Part shown: positions 25,501-39,395 of the stretch, in pieces
Numbering within the stretch: position 1 is the stretch's first letter
Layout of the letters: each line of letters begins with the position of its first letter
NCBI RefSeq assembly: GCF_008831285.2
Contig: NC_045140.1
Coordinates: forward strand, 21,946,370 to 22,010,369
Source: Nymphaea colorata
Lineage: Eukaryota > Streptophyta > Magnoliopsida > Nymphaeales > Nymphaeaceae
Direction of reading: 5' to 3'
Length of the DNA: 64,000 nt
Made by a program: the position numbers and the translations under genes
Notes under the pieces: generated by a model
Told to the model about the DNA's origin: nothing
Seen by the model: only the letters and a program-made list of their open reading frames with translations
Database searches by the model: none

Positions 25501-25999
25501 CTTTCAACTTAAACTTTGACCTGTTATGATGGAAAGAAATCTGTTTGGTGAGATTTGCTATGCTTATCCCCCATCAGTTCCTGTACTCTGTGTGTTGATT
25601 TTAAGTCGGTAGAACCGTAGAAGTCCAATGAGTGGACTACTTCTTTGATGACCATCGTTCAAAAATTCTTCACTTTACGTGTTAAACTGCGTCACACACA
25701 TCTTGGTAACGAGTTTAATGAGGTGCAGTTAATTTCTGTGTCTTGAGATTGGGGCTAGACGTGCAACAGTGAATTTCTAATGGGTATTTCGAAGAGCACG
25801 GCCTGTCGTCATGAACAGTCTCCCAGTCATATCCTCAGAAGGACGCTGTCCATTTCTTTCAGATGCTCTCAAGTCCTCACTCTGAAAAGTGTTTTCATTG
25901 CGTTTGTACTGCAGGCACCACCAACAAGGCCGATGGCAGGCAAGGATAGGCCGTGTAGCCGGCAATAAGGACCTTTACTTGGGCACCTTCAGTAAGCCA

Positions 26000-26044
<45 letters not shown>

Positions 26045-26887
26045 AAAGAGCTGGCATGAACTTTATTAGACCCATTGCATGTTTTTTTTTGTTTGAGAAA
26101 AATCAACGAAAGTAGATGGTTCTCCTTGCATGAGATATTTCTGAATGAAATTGAAAGTTTATTGATATGATAGTACTGGACTTTGTGATTCTTTATCTAT
26201 GAATAAATTTATGTCCAAGCAATAAAGTTACTAAAATGGTTGTGGGGGCAACAATAAAATCCTCTCGGTAATTGTTTGGGCGATTTTAGTTAAAGATGAA
26301 AGGGGTCTACTGCAGGTACTGAAGAGGAGGCAGCAGAAGCCTATGACATAGCGGCCATCAAGTTCAGAGGCGCCAACGCCATTACCAACTTTGAGATGAG
26401 TAGGTACGACGTCAACGCTATCATGAACAGTGCCCTCCCCCTTGCGGCCGCTTCCACCACCGGCGGCGCCACCTCGTCTTCTTCCTCCGGCAACAAGAGG
26501 CCCAAGATCTCCTCCTCCAACACCCTCACGCTCGGGACGGACGCCTTCCACAGCACTGATGTCGTCGCTGTCCCCCATTCCCTCCTCTGCAGCCCCTATG
26601 CTGCTGGTCCTGCCACCACTACCACCACAGCCTCTCTCATAGACAACTTCTCTCCATTCCAACCAGCTCACCATAACCAGCTGTTCAACCCCATCTTTCC
26701 TTCTGCCACTGACGATGCCTCTGCCGTTGCTGCTGCCACCATCGTTCACGATTCCCCTCTTCCAGCTCCCGATCTGTGTGGCCGGAGCTACTATATCGCC
26801 AGCTATCACCAGAATCCTATTTTCCGGCAGATCTCTGGCCTGGATAACAATGCCTCGTGGATGACTGCCAGCACGCCGACTCTCTGA
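22552..26887 (+). CDS. AIL6: AINTEGUMENTA-LIKE6 / PLETHORA3-type double-AP2 transcription factor
   Basis: A nuclear DNA-binding regulator of meristem identity, organ initiation and phyllotaxis in its family. Exons: 22552-22777, 23737-24286, 24391-24473, 24691-24699, 24790-24878, 25038-25111, 25277-25327, 25915-25991, 26316-26887. They sum to 1731 nt (576 aa), with every intron in phase and GT/AG. The start is the ATG at 22552; the longer frame begins at a [14 protein letters not shown] matches the AIL6/7 N-terminus, PKLADFLG is the euANT PKLEDFLG motif, and [13 protein letters not shown] opens AP2 repeat 1 (about 253-325). The linker has [10 protein letters not shown], and AP2 repeat 2 spans about 355-413 ([23 protein letters not shown]). 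After RYDV the C-terminus is Ser/Thr/Ala-rich. Residue 259 is Lys (YRGVTK) where the family usually has Arg. ANT-lineage genes lack the miR172 site of AP2, and I did not notice one here. Confidence 0.95.
24691..24699 (+). other. AIL6: Nine-base micro-exon of AIL6
   Basis: TTTATCTAG sits between CAG and GTATGT. With one base from the exon ending at 24473 and two from the exon at 24790 it encodes Val-Tyr-Leu-Gly, completing QVYLGGYD of AP2 repeat 1. This VYL micro-exon is a known hallmark of the AP2 family, and automated annotation often misses it. Confidence 0.95.
26001..26044. repeat. (CT)n(CA)n microsatellite beside an AIL6 splice donor
   Basis: About 13 CT units followed by CA units, beginning about 9 bases after the donor of the exon ending at 25991. 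Confidence 0.95.
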
Positions 26888-29800
26888 CCCTTTTCCGGAT
26901 GGCTTCGTCGAGATACCTTCTTCCTTTTTGCTACTCTCCTGGCAACGGCAATACACTAACGCGATGACACAGAAATGACCGATACCAAGTCCGCCTTTCT
27001 CAATAGCATTGGTACTTCCCGTGAAGTAGAATGAAGTTCCTTGTATATCATCAGAACCAATTTTATTAGGAGAGAGAGGAAGCCTTTTTGCTCAAGTTTC
27101 TTAAACAGCCTAACGCGTTATGTATATTCGGATTTTATGGAATGCAAAGAAGAAAATCTGCGGAGTTAGTGATAATTTGGAGTTGTTTTTTTGTAAAGAA
27201 AAATGCCAGCGGAGGAACGATCGGCTCTGCACAAGTAGACATACGTCCAACTTTCGATAATAGAAATGGCTGCTGATCAAGTGCGTTTTTCCGCGTCTCT
27301 AGTCCACCTTTCAAAAGCAAACTGTTGCGAATGGCTATAAATTAGCCTTGGTGTTTGCGTTAGGTACGATGATAACCCGCTTTCGAGTTGCATTATTGAT
27401 TTAAAAGGCAATAATATCTGGGAGATGAGTACGGGGATGAACGGTGAGGGTATCAGGACCTGACATGGTGGCGAAAGAGCTTGGCAGATCATGCCTAAAC
27501 CAGGAGAACCTGCGCTGAACTCGGGCCCATATTCTCCGCTGCAGCCTCTGAGTGCTTGACGGGCAGGTGAAATCATTCACAGATTTGGCTTTCTTTAATT
27601 GGTAGACGACCAAATCCTGCGCCGGAAGCCGCCAGCCTGTTGTAGGTGAAGGGGCATGAGAATGGAAGACAAGCCAGTGTACGCCACCACCATCTTGGTT
27701 GCTTTGTGATAGGTGGATAACGGAACGAGGATGGGATGGCATGAACCCAATGATCCGAGATCTTTCCTCTCCGCTAGGGTTATAGATATTTAGCAAGCCA
27801 AAATATTCAACACAAAATCGGCGGCTTAAGAAGAAGAGCAATATCACTTCTGGTAAACGTGCAAAGAAACTGACGGCTTGCTAGATATCTTGAATAAGCT
27901 TCAAACACTCGGACACTTTAAAGACGACTTGTGGCCGTCCTTGGCAGGGAAAAAGGAGGACAGATCTGTTAACTCTTTTGGGTATCAGACTGTTGAGACA
28001 TGCAGTCTGGTAGAAGCTCAGGTGGGTGAGTTGCAGGGAACTTGCTCCTTCTCATGAAACACAAAGGGGCTGGTGGAACCCATCACCTTTGGGAAGTGGG
28101 AACTGTCCACACTGGAGGTGTGTCATTTTCGGTTCAGCGTGTCAATGGATGATGCGCCGGCATGAATCTTGCCTCATTAGGCTGTTACTCTACATTTCAT
28201 TTTTCGTTGGTAAAACTTACAACTCTTAACGCAAAAAAGTTCGTAGGAAACTCGTTTTCACAATCGAACTTCGAACTACCCTCAAAAACAAAAAAGCGGA
28301 TTCGCATATAGGAGTCCCATCTTTGTCGTCCTATCCACCTTGTTCTAAAAGGGGCGTTTGATGGAATGGAATTTTGATACGCAAAATCTCATCGCAAACT
28401 AAAATTATAATGAAAATTTCAGTTCAAGTTTTTCCATTACTATCACTTTTGATTCTAGATTTGAAAATGATGTGTTTGATAAAACATGAATTAGAAGTTT
28501 GATGAATTAAAACCATGATGATATGTGTTCTAGAGAGAGAAAAAAATCTAAAATTTTGAAATCATAATTCTATTCCCTAGGGTAGAATCACAATTCTGAA
28601 ATTTTAATTTAAGAACGAGCCTATTTTGGAATCAAAAGTCTTTGTCTGATAATGTAAATCTTATTTCATAAAAATGAGAATCTTAATTTCAAAATTTTGT
28701 AATTTTGGCCTCATCAAGCATCCCTTAAATCTTGCACTAACAAAAACCAAGAAAAAAGGGTTGGGAAGTCCATGAACACATTTTGCTGTTGTTGCTGTCT
28801 TATGGGGGTTGCTTTGTTTGGGTTAACAAGGGTGTAAGCATTGAGAATTCGTCACTGAAAGCAGCTCTGAATCCTAGAGGATAGGAAGAATGGAAAAGAT
28901 TTCAGCCGTCACGATTTCCTCCTGTTCACCAGCCGAATGTGTCTTTGCTGGATGAAACTTGGGCCTCTTAATACATAGACAACTGTTCTTCTCATGGATG
29001 CCTAAATATCACGTCGCAACTGACAACCAACGTTGCATCTGGTACACAGTCAGCTCCACAGTACTAAAGACATTCAAATTTAAGTGGTTCTGGTTCGTGC
29101 GCCATTTGGTGCATGCCGTGAGCTTGAGCATGTTATGGAGTTGACCGACCAGCTCTGGAGAAGGACACTTGCTCGATTCCAGAAAATGGAAGCTAGCGGC
29201 GCCCCATGATACACCACGCAATCTGGCCTTTTGACGGGTCAAGCCACACGCGGTTCAAACTCGAAACGGAGCCAGCACCAAAAGACTAAATACGGGCCAG
29301 TAATCCCCGGAACAGTGGTAGAAAATCAATTCTAATGACTATGGCACTGGTTCCGTTCTCATGGGAAAAGCTCTCAGAGGAAACCGAAGCCGCTGCTTTC
29401 AACTTTCAAGAGAATTCAGATCTGGGCTTCGACAGAGAAAGAGACTTTCGCTATCCCCATGTTTGAGTTGCAGTACGTATAGTAAGTAATCTTACGAACT
29501 AATTATGGCAGCGAAGTGATTGAGCTACCTTCCACAATCTCTAACGTGTTCTTCCACTTAATATGTGCTCGTGCTGATGGTTTCATGGGAGACGTACCAA
29601 ACTGTATCCTGCTGGGTCAAAAACAAGCCGCAATGATCTAGGAACTCCAGCTCAAGCTGGCACATGCACCGGTCGGAACTCGGACTCGTATATGTGTCTA
29701 CACATGTGTCCATAAAATACACACGCAATAAAATAAGAGCAAACATTGAAACTCAATATTACAATATCTCTCTCTCTCTCTCTCTCTCTCTAAAAGGGCT

Positions 29801-31087
29801 ACCAGTATATAAATACATATATATTTGTGTCGAACCCTTAAATGCTAGGCTCATAAGAATTATTTTAGCCTTTGATTTTTCCCATTGATAGTTGAGGGAA
29901 AAAAGAGAGAGTTGTGAACTGGTAATAATAGACGTCCATTTTATTTTTATTTTTATTTTGGTCTAACCACCAATCTAAAAAAAACAGAGGCTTAAGATGG
30001 TTTCTTACGAATCTAACAGCTCATTTCCTAGTCTATTTCATCTCGTCATTGTTCCACATTAAATCATATTTAATAAAGAAAAGAAACTAACAAATTAAGA
30101 TTGTCGCAACATTTACGCGCGAACCTAGGAAGAAGAAGTGAACCTTGTTGGGTTATAGAATCATTTCCATGGATCAGAACTGTATGATTTTTTTTTTCCT
30201 TTTCTTGTGGACAACCTTGAAAGTTGAAACATGGGAATCAGATCCTTATCCTTAATCCTATAAGAAAATGCACTCCCTCCCTAATGAAAGTGCATCAAAT
30301 CTCAAGCGAACCATGTTGTGCATAATTTCCATGATAATAACCACAGCATCAATTCGGAGCTTCCTGGTTTAATTTTCGCTCTTTAGTAAGACGAAACGGA
30401 CTCCACCAACAGAAGGGAGACGACAGCTTGACAAGCAACTACCCCAAAATAAGAGAAGCTAAGGGTTTTAACCGTCGAGGCATACCCCAGATCCTGAGTC
30501 GCAATGTGGTAATAAATTCAAGAACGACCGGCAACTAGGAAAGTGTTTCAGAAGAAAAAAAGATCAACATACTTTCAATATGAAACGCTTCAACAATAGC
30601 AGACATTAAAGGCACTTGCATTTTGGCCACTCAAGTAACAGTAAATCTTTTTTTTTTTTGGGTCTCCTCGGAGGCATCCAACGAAATTGGAACCAGTAAC
30701 AGTAAAGACATTGCTAGCATCAAAGGATACGACTCGATTACTTTCTTTGTGACATTGTGGATAGTCAACGCACTTATACAAGGTTGAAAAAGAACTATAC
30801 GCTGGTTAATATTTACAAGAAAAATATGTAAGGGTCCTCGTGTAAAAAATAATTCAATCTGCCTGGCATTCATCTCACAAGCTGCAGAAAGCAACTCTTA
30901 GCGTCGAAGACAACACACCCTATTCGCAAAGATGGGCAGGCATTAGAGACCCAACAACCTCAAGGCAAGTGCTTGCCAACAAGCGCCAGATTTACTCTTC
31001 AACTCCACCGTTTCGTCAGTCATCATTTTATCTTGTTTTATTGGCCGAGACAAGATAAAAAATCAACAGAAACTGCCTCGAGAATTA
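26888..31087. other. Intergenic region between AIL6 and the Raf-like kinase (tail to tail)
   Basis: It contains the AIL6 3' untranslated region (a GAGAGAGAGG tract near 27070), a MITE candidate at 28349-28726, a (CT)n tract at 29766-29792 and AT-rich DNA. It also holds the 3' flank of the convergent kinase gene. The open frames at 27277-27847 (minus) have no recognisable domain. No further gene is supported. Confidence 0.5.
28349..28726. mobile_element. Candidate MITE with 15-base terminal inverted repeats
   Basis: The left end AAGGGGCGTTTGATG and the right end CATCAAGCATCCCTT are inverted with three mismatches. The 378-base interior is AT-rich, non-coding and partly self-complementary (many AAATTTTGAAAT-type words). 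The GGGCGTTTGAT end is typical of hAT-like MITEs. I could not see a clean target-site duplication. Confidence 0.6.
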
Positions 31088-34000
31088 TCAGGCATCCCCC
31101 ATATGCACAGACTGTGAAGGAGATTTCAATAATTTCTTCAGTGTGTCCACAATATTAGCAAAAGATGGCCGCTGCTTTGGGTCACTGCAGAAAATGACAA
31201 AAAAAAGAGTATTTCAAGGACATAAAAAGACAGAGAAAGAGAAGCAAAGTGATGCAGCAGCAGAACAAAGCCCCATTCAAAAGCCACGTTCGTTATGGGA
31301 GAACTACGGAGGCTTGACCCAAGGGACTCCATGCTATTCTCGTCCACACGCTGGTTTCCTATATGACTGCAATCCGACCTTATCTTAACAGCTGCTTAAC
31401 ATGCAACTTATCCGCATCCAGCAATTGATCTTTCAAAAACAAGAAAAGATTACAAAACCAATATGCACCACCCATCTTTTACAGGACATTAGACAGGTTT
31501 CTAAGAGGGCGTTTGATAACAGCAACTGAGCAACTCTGTGTTCTTTGGAATGCAGAGTTCCATGAATCTGTTCCAGAACATAAAATGGACACATTTATGG
31601 AACACTGCATTCCAGAGAATGTGAAGTTTCTGTTTGCAAAACACCTTCTAAGTTTTCTAGAGAATTCTCAAACCATCACCTCTCAACGGCAAACGTTAAT
31701 TTACTAGAAAAAACAAAAAATAATAATTAAAAACCATCGCTGGAAAATAACTTCTTTTTAAAGAGGAAACAGTCTGGTCGTCGTCGCCTCTCATTGCCGT
31801 TCAGTGCGGGTCGATGGAGATGGCAAGACAAAGGTCAACAGTGAATGAAAGAGCAAATGTTTTTAACAAAAATGGCAAGGGACGACATCGACCTTCGCTG
31901 ATCCTCACTGCACAGCAAGGGTTGGCTTGAAGCTCACCCTCAGTCCAACAAGGGTCAAGGGCTGGCTATCAACCTCTGCAGTGTGCCCTCGTGTTGACCC
32001 TTGGTGGAAACAGAGGGTTAACAGCAATGCCATTGTTCCTCGCCTGATGGCAACCCTCGCAGCCCGCGAGGACAAAAGTGACCGGTGAGGGTTGATTGTC
32101 TTAAACCATTGGCCCTCATTGCTGTCCAGCAAGGAGCGCACCAGTTAAAGCTTTTTTTTTTTTTTGTTTTTTTTTAATAAAGAGGGCAATTTTGTGATTG
32201 CTTCATTCATTTTAACGTTTATCATTATCGAGCGGTTGTTTGAGAACCTATTTGATGTCTTTTAAAAGAGGGGCGCCTATTTGATATGATCTCATTTGAG
32301 CGTGATTTTGTAATTTTTTCCAAAAAATAGAGAAACCCAAGAAAGAAGAAAAGAATTCAATAGAAGCAATTCAATAACAAAAACAGATGTGATGTAACCT
32401 AACCAAAGAAGTCCAGAAGCAACTCTTACCTGGCCCAGCAAGCCTCCATGAGAGCAGCTAAGGTGGGGTTTGTATTTGGTGGGATGGCAAGCCTTCTGTT
32501 CTGGAAAGCAACAGCTCCTACTACCTGATTTTACTTCTTCTGGTTAGCATAATCAAAAGTGACCTATGGAGACTCTATGGGAAAGGGAATGGTCAAGATT
32601 TTAGAGTACAGATAGAAAAAATGCAGGTCTTAATCAGGGAAAACTGACCTGTGCAGGGCTAAGCTCAACCCATGGTTGTTGCATCGTTACAAGCTCCCAC
32701 AATATTACACCAAAACTGTATACATCAGATTTTTCATTCGAAGGCTCTCCACGGAGGAACTCAGGAGCCATCCACTCAGGCTGCAGGGACAGTATGAACA
32801 TATGATCACTAGGAGGCTCTCTCACAATTAAACTGACAAAACATGTAAGCTTTTGCTCCAAACTATGAGGGCATATTCATAACTTTCAACTTACATATTA
32901 CAATCAACAGTACTTCATCAAGCATCACATTCAGAGTACAAACAAGTGTACCACGCATTGGTTTGTCACATGGATATACAAATGTTTCTTTTAGGACAAA
33001 AAGTCAACAAAAAACATCAAACAACAAAACCAACAAGAAGGAATCATTACATGAAAACTGCACGAGCTCATCGTTATCACTTTCAAATACTATGTATGCT
33101 TATAACTTGCATGGAAGTGCATTTGCACGTATGTTACATACTGGAGTTATTTAGCATCTGCATAAAAAACTACAAAAAAATGGTATAATGATTGAAGATC
33201 TACAGATGCTAATGTATCAGCACTTTGTGCAATCCGCTTCTCTCTTATCCATCATGCAACCCTTGTATATTAATATAGCGCAATGAATTTTATGAGCATA
33301 ATAGGATATCAAAACTAACCGCCACACATCATAATTTGTGTTCCCCTACTATAGCATGTGCCTGCTGTATGCCCAGAAGGATCATCCCTCAGGCCTCAGG
33401 CCAGAGACCTGAAAGCAGGTGTAGAGCCAGGGGTACTGGCAGGGGCCATCCTCCCTTCCCTTCCCCTCCCCTCCCCCCCACCCTCTTTTCTCTCTGACAT
33501 TTTGAAAAATAAACATGTACCTGTTAATGTTTTTTGAAAAAATTACTTTTCACCTTGTAAGAAGTTTGAAAAATATGGTGGCCCCTGTGACAGTCGGTCA
33601 ACCCCCCAAGACAAAAATCCTGGCTCGGTCCTTGCCTAGTGGTACGCTCTTCCATGCACACATACTTGTGGTACTGACATCAGAAACGTTGTTGGCAACC
33701 CACCCCTCACCATCATATATAAACACACACAACCAAAAAAATTACAAAATAAAAGAAACAGAAGCTTTACCTCCCAGACCTGGAAGGCTGCATAGTCTCA
33801 CAAACAAGAACCAGGAATGGAGGGGAGAGGAAACATTCCCATCCACTACTCCCCTCGGCCTAACGTGCATCCTTTAGGATGCTTTTTTCATGCTCATCTT
33901 AGTGATAAAAAAGAAGTATAGCTCAAAGAAAACAATAAACTTTCATTTGAAGTCGCAAAAATTCTTACCGTCCCAGCAACGGATTTGGAGGAAATAAAAG

Positions 34001-37000
34001 TGTTGGCCTTGAATCTAGACAACCCAAAATCACACACCTGAATGCATAAACATTAAGATTCCATATAGTAGCCATAAAAGAACCCAGATCTTCACATGAA
34101 TTCAATGCAATACCTTAACTGCCCAGTTTTTATCTACCAACAAATTTGGAGTCTTAAGATCCCAATGAACTATAGGAGGACTAAGACAATGAAGATAGTT
34201 AATGCCTTTGGCCTGCAAATAAAGCACAGGTATAAACTGTTAGATACAAATAATTCTTGACAATTTCAGGGTATAATTAAATGTAAACACTTGTCCTGAC
34301 CACATCCAATGCCATGCGCAAACGCCTCCTCTTATCCAATATCTCACCACCAGCTGCTCTATGAATTAGACGATACAGACTACCCCTGTCCCAGAAAAGT
34401 CAAATTTTAGCAAACATTCACCACCAGAATAACTAAAATGTCAAAGCTAATAATTTTTTTTCCCAAGCAGCTGACCTTGGTAAGTATTCAGTCACTATTG
34501 ACAAATGTGGACGTTTAGTAACTGCACCCATGAAGAGAACGACATTGGGATGACGGACACGCTTCATGATAGCAACCTAAAGACAATAAAAAGAGGATCA
34601 GAATGATAACAAACAATACACATTTAGCCAGAACCGCCAACCATCTCCGGGTAAAAGCACACTAGATATGATGCACACTCGATAAGCTCATACTTTGAAG
34701 AGAGATATGCAAGTCAAACCAGGAAGTAGAGCAACTGAAGACATAGAAGTCAATTACTCTAATGCCTGGACTGAAGCATTGTGCATCCCATGCCGAGCAC
34801 ATGCATGTTGAGAATAAAACAATTTAATTCGCTAGATACCTCTCTTAGAAATTCCCTTAGCTGATCCTCACTAAAATCTTGTTCACTAAGCACCTTAACA
34901 GCAACATCCTAAAAGTCAAAACACCAAGAACACAAAAGCTTATCAGAACAGGACTGAAAAATTAAAGTACGAGCAGAAACCTACAGGTCACTATTGAAAC
35001 AATCTCAAAAATTTAGGGATGAAAAGATGCAAATTGAATAACTTGGAAGATTGAGAGCATTTTCCAAACAATGTACATGAGCAGAACATAGATGAATGAA
35101 GCATGCATGTATGTGCTGATTTTGTACTTTTCCACAATTTCTGCTGTTAGATTTGCTGCCTTGCATGCCTAATTGTGTTGAGCAAACCAGAGGCTGCATA
35201 AGGTCAGACATCCTAGTGAAAGAGAGTTCCCCACCGTGCACCCCCCCCCCTACCCCAACAACCAATAAAAAAAAAAGGCTATCATTTGTCTACAACAGGA
35301 ATTCATATATTGAAACCAGGTTTTATTGTCTTGGTTTAATCAACCAGCTGTTTCAGCATCTCAATCAGATTGATCTGATCTTTATACAAATGACAGTAGT
35401 GGAGAATCAATTGTCCTTCTCAGTGTCACCCTCAATATTTTTTTGATATGTGTGAAAAGGAAAAGTGAAATATCAAATGTAAAATGAAAATATTGCGCAC
35501 TCTGCTTCAGCATGTCAATCAGATTCTTTGAGCATTATATAAATGATAACACTGGAGCATCAAATGTCCATTTCAATTTCACCAACGATATTTTGGGGAT
35601 ATATGTGTAAAGGAAAAGTGAAATATCAATGGGGATACATGTGTAAAGGAAAAGTGAAATATCAAACGTCAAGTGACAATATTGTCAGAACTAACCGATC
35701 CATGCCATTCAGCACGATGAACAGTTCCAAATGAACCTGCAGTGGACATTCTCTTGAATAGTTAACCAAAATAATACAACATCCAAAAGAAAGAAAAGAA
35801 ACATGGGAAAATAAACACACGAAATAATCTGTCGATGCAGAACATACCAGCACCAACACGCTCTTTTATGTGCAGGTCATCCCATGGGATTTCGAGCCAA
35901 TCCATTGCAAGAGATGGTTCAAGGTTCACATAACCTGGTCTAGCAGCACTAGAACTAGGCAAAACCCTTTTGTTTTCAGTTGCTGTCGGCTGAACAGAAG
36001 ACTCTAATTTTGACTTTTCAAGCTTATTACAATCCATTGGAATATGGCAGGGAAAACTAGCTTCCGTAACAGGCTTCTCAACAAAAGCCATAGACTGATC
36101 AACATGATGAACTGGAGCCTTTTCACTAGCACCTTGATGAATTTCGGGCATGCAATCTTGACTAGCCGGCCTCTTATCATGGGGGAGCCCCTCAGCATAC
36201 TCTTTAAACTCCATAAGCAGCGGTATATTGGTGGTGTGTCCTTCCTCAGTTTGAAATGGCATGCATGCTTTTGAATTATCACATAATTTAAGTTCCAACA
36301 TGGGAAGAGTGGTTTTCCCACTGCCTACCTCAACTCGGTAATGATTATTTGTTTCCTGAGGACTTGTCGTGTCAATTAGATCAATGGAACCTTGTCTCCC
36401 TATGCCATGAGAAAAAAATATTTCGCTGTCAGTGAATTCAAAGATGATATGTGAAGAACATTTTATTGCAAATCTGACCACACTTCTTTCAGCAATACAC
36501 AAAGAGAAGAACAAGAAGTCAAACATAAAATTGAAGTTTCCTCCTGAAGAAAGACTGAAAGGGTGGCCAACAGTTAGATAGAAAACAAAATTCAAGCATA
36601 AGCAACAAAAAGATTCTGGGATGAAACAAAAGCAAACATCAAAGTATGCAAAAGATGTGCTCAAAAGGAAAAGAATGTCAGGGGGTAATCAATAATTCCA
36701 TTTCAGATGGTGTTCACCAAAATTTAGTAACTAATGCCTAAAAAGGTCAAGTCCATGAAAAAAAGACTGTTAATCTCCTTCATTATGTGATTTAGCAGTT
36801 TGTGCTATTGGCAATTTGCTCAAGATATTACATACACACGCTAAGGAATGGTATGGACCATATAGACCAGTATCTGTCATACCTTCCATGAGATTGACAG
36901 ATGAAATTTTAGAAGTGGGAACATGAGAAAAGAGTATGGAATTTGAATTTGTAGCTTTTTCCATCTCCCACTCCTGTGATGAGGAAAAGTTTGGGCATGC

Positions 37001-37110
37001 TACAAATTCGAAAATCTACCTTTTTCATCGCCCACTCCAGAGATCTCCTCCAGCAGATCTCATGTGATGGATGATCGACAATAGTCATATGTTCTACTGA
37101 TATATATATA

Positions 37111-37144
<34 letters not shown>

Positions 37145-39395
37145 GAAGAGGATTCAGGTGCTATATGTAATTCCTCAAGACCTTATGAACCTACCTTCAA
37201 TTTGACTTCATAACAAAAGTGCAACAGATATACACAGAAAACAGTAAATTCATCACATAATAAGCTAGCAAGAACATTACAAGGAAGATATAGTAGGTAA
37301 TCAAAGAAAGACCAAAACTGCACGCTCTCAAGAGTAGACTATACCTGTTTGTTGGGGGATCCTGTGAAGAGGGTCTTCCTTGTTTATGATGTATGGATAA
37401 CAGAACGCACTTGAAATTCGGAAAGGTGATGGCATTGCTAAAACAGAAGGCCCATTTATGGAGGAATCAGGCTCATGAAGAGTTCCTGGCTCTCCAATTA
37501 AATCAACTACACACTCCCTGCCATGAAATTAAGTATCAAAGGGGGAAAATGCATGAAACATACAGACATTGAGCAACAACCCACTATTCCAGGAGCACAG
37601 ATCTCAATTTTCAAGTTCAAGATAGGAAATGAAAATCATTTATGTGTAAAAGCTGCAAATATTTCTATCAAAGTTGAGATTTGCTATTTTACATTCAAAG
37701 TGCATGGTTGCACCATGTTTTTTACTCTCTAAGAATGTGATATCATGCTATACCTCATGATTTTCATCATAAAGCTCCTTCTTCTCTAGTTATTTGTTTA
37801 AGTGAACTAGCTTTCAATTAAGTCATGCTGGTCTAGAACAATGCTAGGCGTGGCCAAGCACAAAACTAAGTCATCTCGAAAATAAAGCAGCCCTGTCCTG
37901 GGTTACAGCCTACTTCATTGCAACTTATCCACGCCCGATCCCTTCTGCACTGGTCAAAATTAACATGAGCATGTTTTTTACTACACGCACATTCAAAGTT
38001 ATATTTCAAAATACTTGCAAAACTTTCCCTTTGAAATCCGATTCCTCACATGCCTAGGCTATCATTCCAACTGCCTTATGCACTGGCAAACATGAGAAAT
38101 GACCTCAAAAAGCAAGAATAATCCTATCTGAAAAGGTGGATCAGGAAGTTGATTGAGAGACGTATATACAAGTCCATCTGGAGTCAAAAAATGCACAGGA
38201 AGACAGGATGGATTTGTACAAGCTGGTCAACTCCAGTAACACTCAACTATAGTTCAATAAGTTAGACCAATGAGCTCTCTGCCAAATACAAGTCTGGGAT
38301 ATACCAAGTAAGATCCATTTGAACCCTCATGCCTCCAGATTTAGTTGGACTCAGAGAGGCATGCTAAGGTGTGTGAAAGTTCTTAGTAGATATGTCGATG
38401 AAACTAGCCAATTGAATAAAGGAAATGAACAAAAGTTAGGCAGCAATTCATGATATTGCATGCAAATGAACTAGTACTATCATAGAGTTTATACCAACAC
38501 CACCACAGCTTTGGGGGAATTTGGCCATTATATGTATCAGAAATCTATCACCAATAATACTCACAGACCACAAAAGAGTTGTTAAAGCACATTATAAATG
38601 ATCAGTGATGAGTACAGTACATTAAAAAATTAAAAAAAAAATCGTATAAAATGGCAAAAAAGTATTAGACAGAATATCATTTTGAAACTCATAAAGATTC
38701 ACTCATTTACAAAATATGAACCATCGTTTCAGAAATTAGTCAAGGAACACAACTAAAATCAACATTCACATCTTCCAGGCTGATGATCCAAGAAAATAAC
38801 AAACAAAATCCTAGTAAGGCCAGACTGACAGATCAGAGTATATGAAAGGATAATCGATGATCCTATAAGGAGGTTTACTTGGCTGTGAGGTTTCCATCTT
38901 GTTCATCTTCTATGCTCCTGAGTTGTCAAAAAGAAAATGTAATACATGGGATACATGCAATGTATAGGCTTACCCCACACAGTTTCCAACGTGACAAGAG
39001 GGGTCTTCTGTCGAAAATGCTTGTGTGGGTGTGTGCCTGTGTGAGAGAGAGAGAAAGAGGGAGGGCCTATTATTTTCAATGGTAATCACAGACGAAGCAG
39101 AGAAGGGCAGCCCACGCAACACCTTCTCTCTCTACAGCATCATACCTCTGTGTGTGTGTGCGTGTGCGAGAGAGAGAGAGAGAGAGAGACCCCATTGTAC
39201 ATGCATGAACTGTTTTTAGTATCGGTTCAGACCAACCATGTGAAGACATGGATTTACATGAATAGGCTAATGGCTGACTGATCTACTGCACAATCGTCTT
39301 CTTCCTTTTCATTTATTTCTCCTTTTCTTTTTATACATATGTTATTATGTTTGCAATAAAAGGCTTGGGGAGTCTCTCCCCTGCAGGTTTGCATC

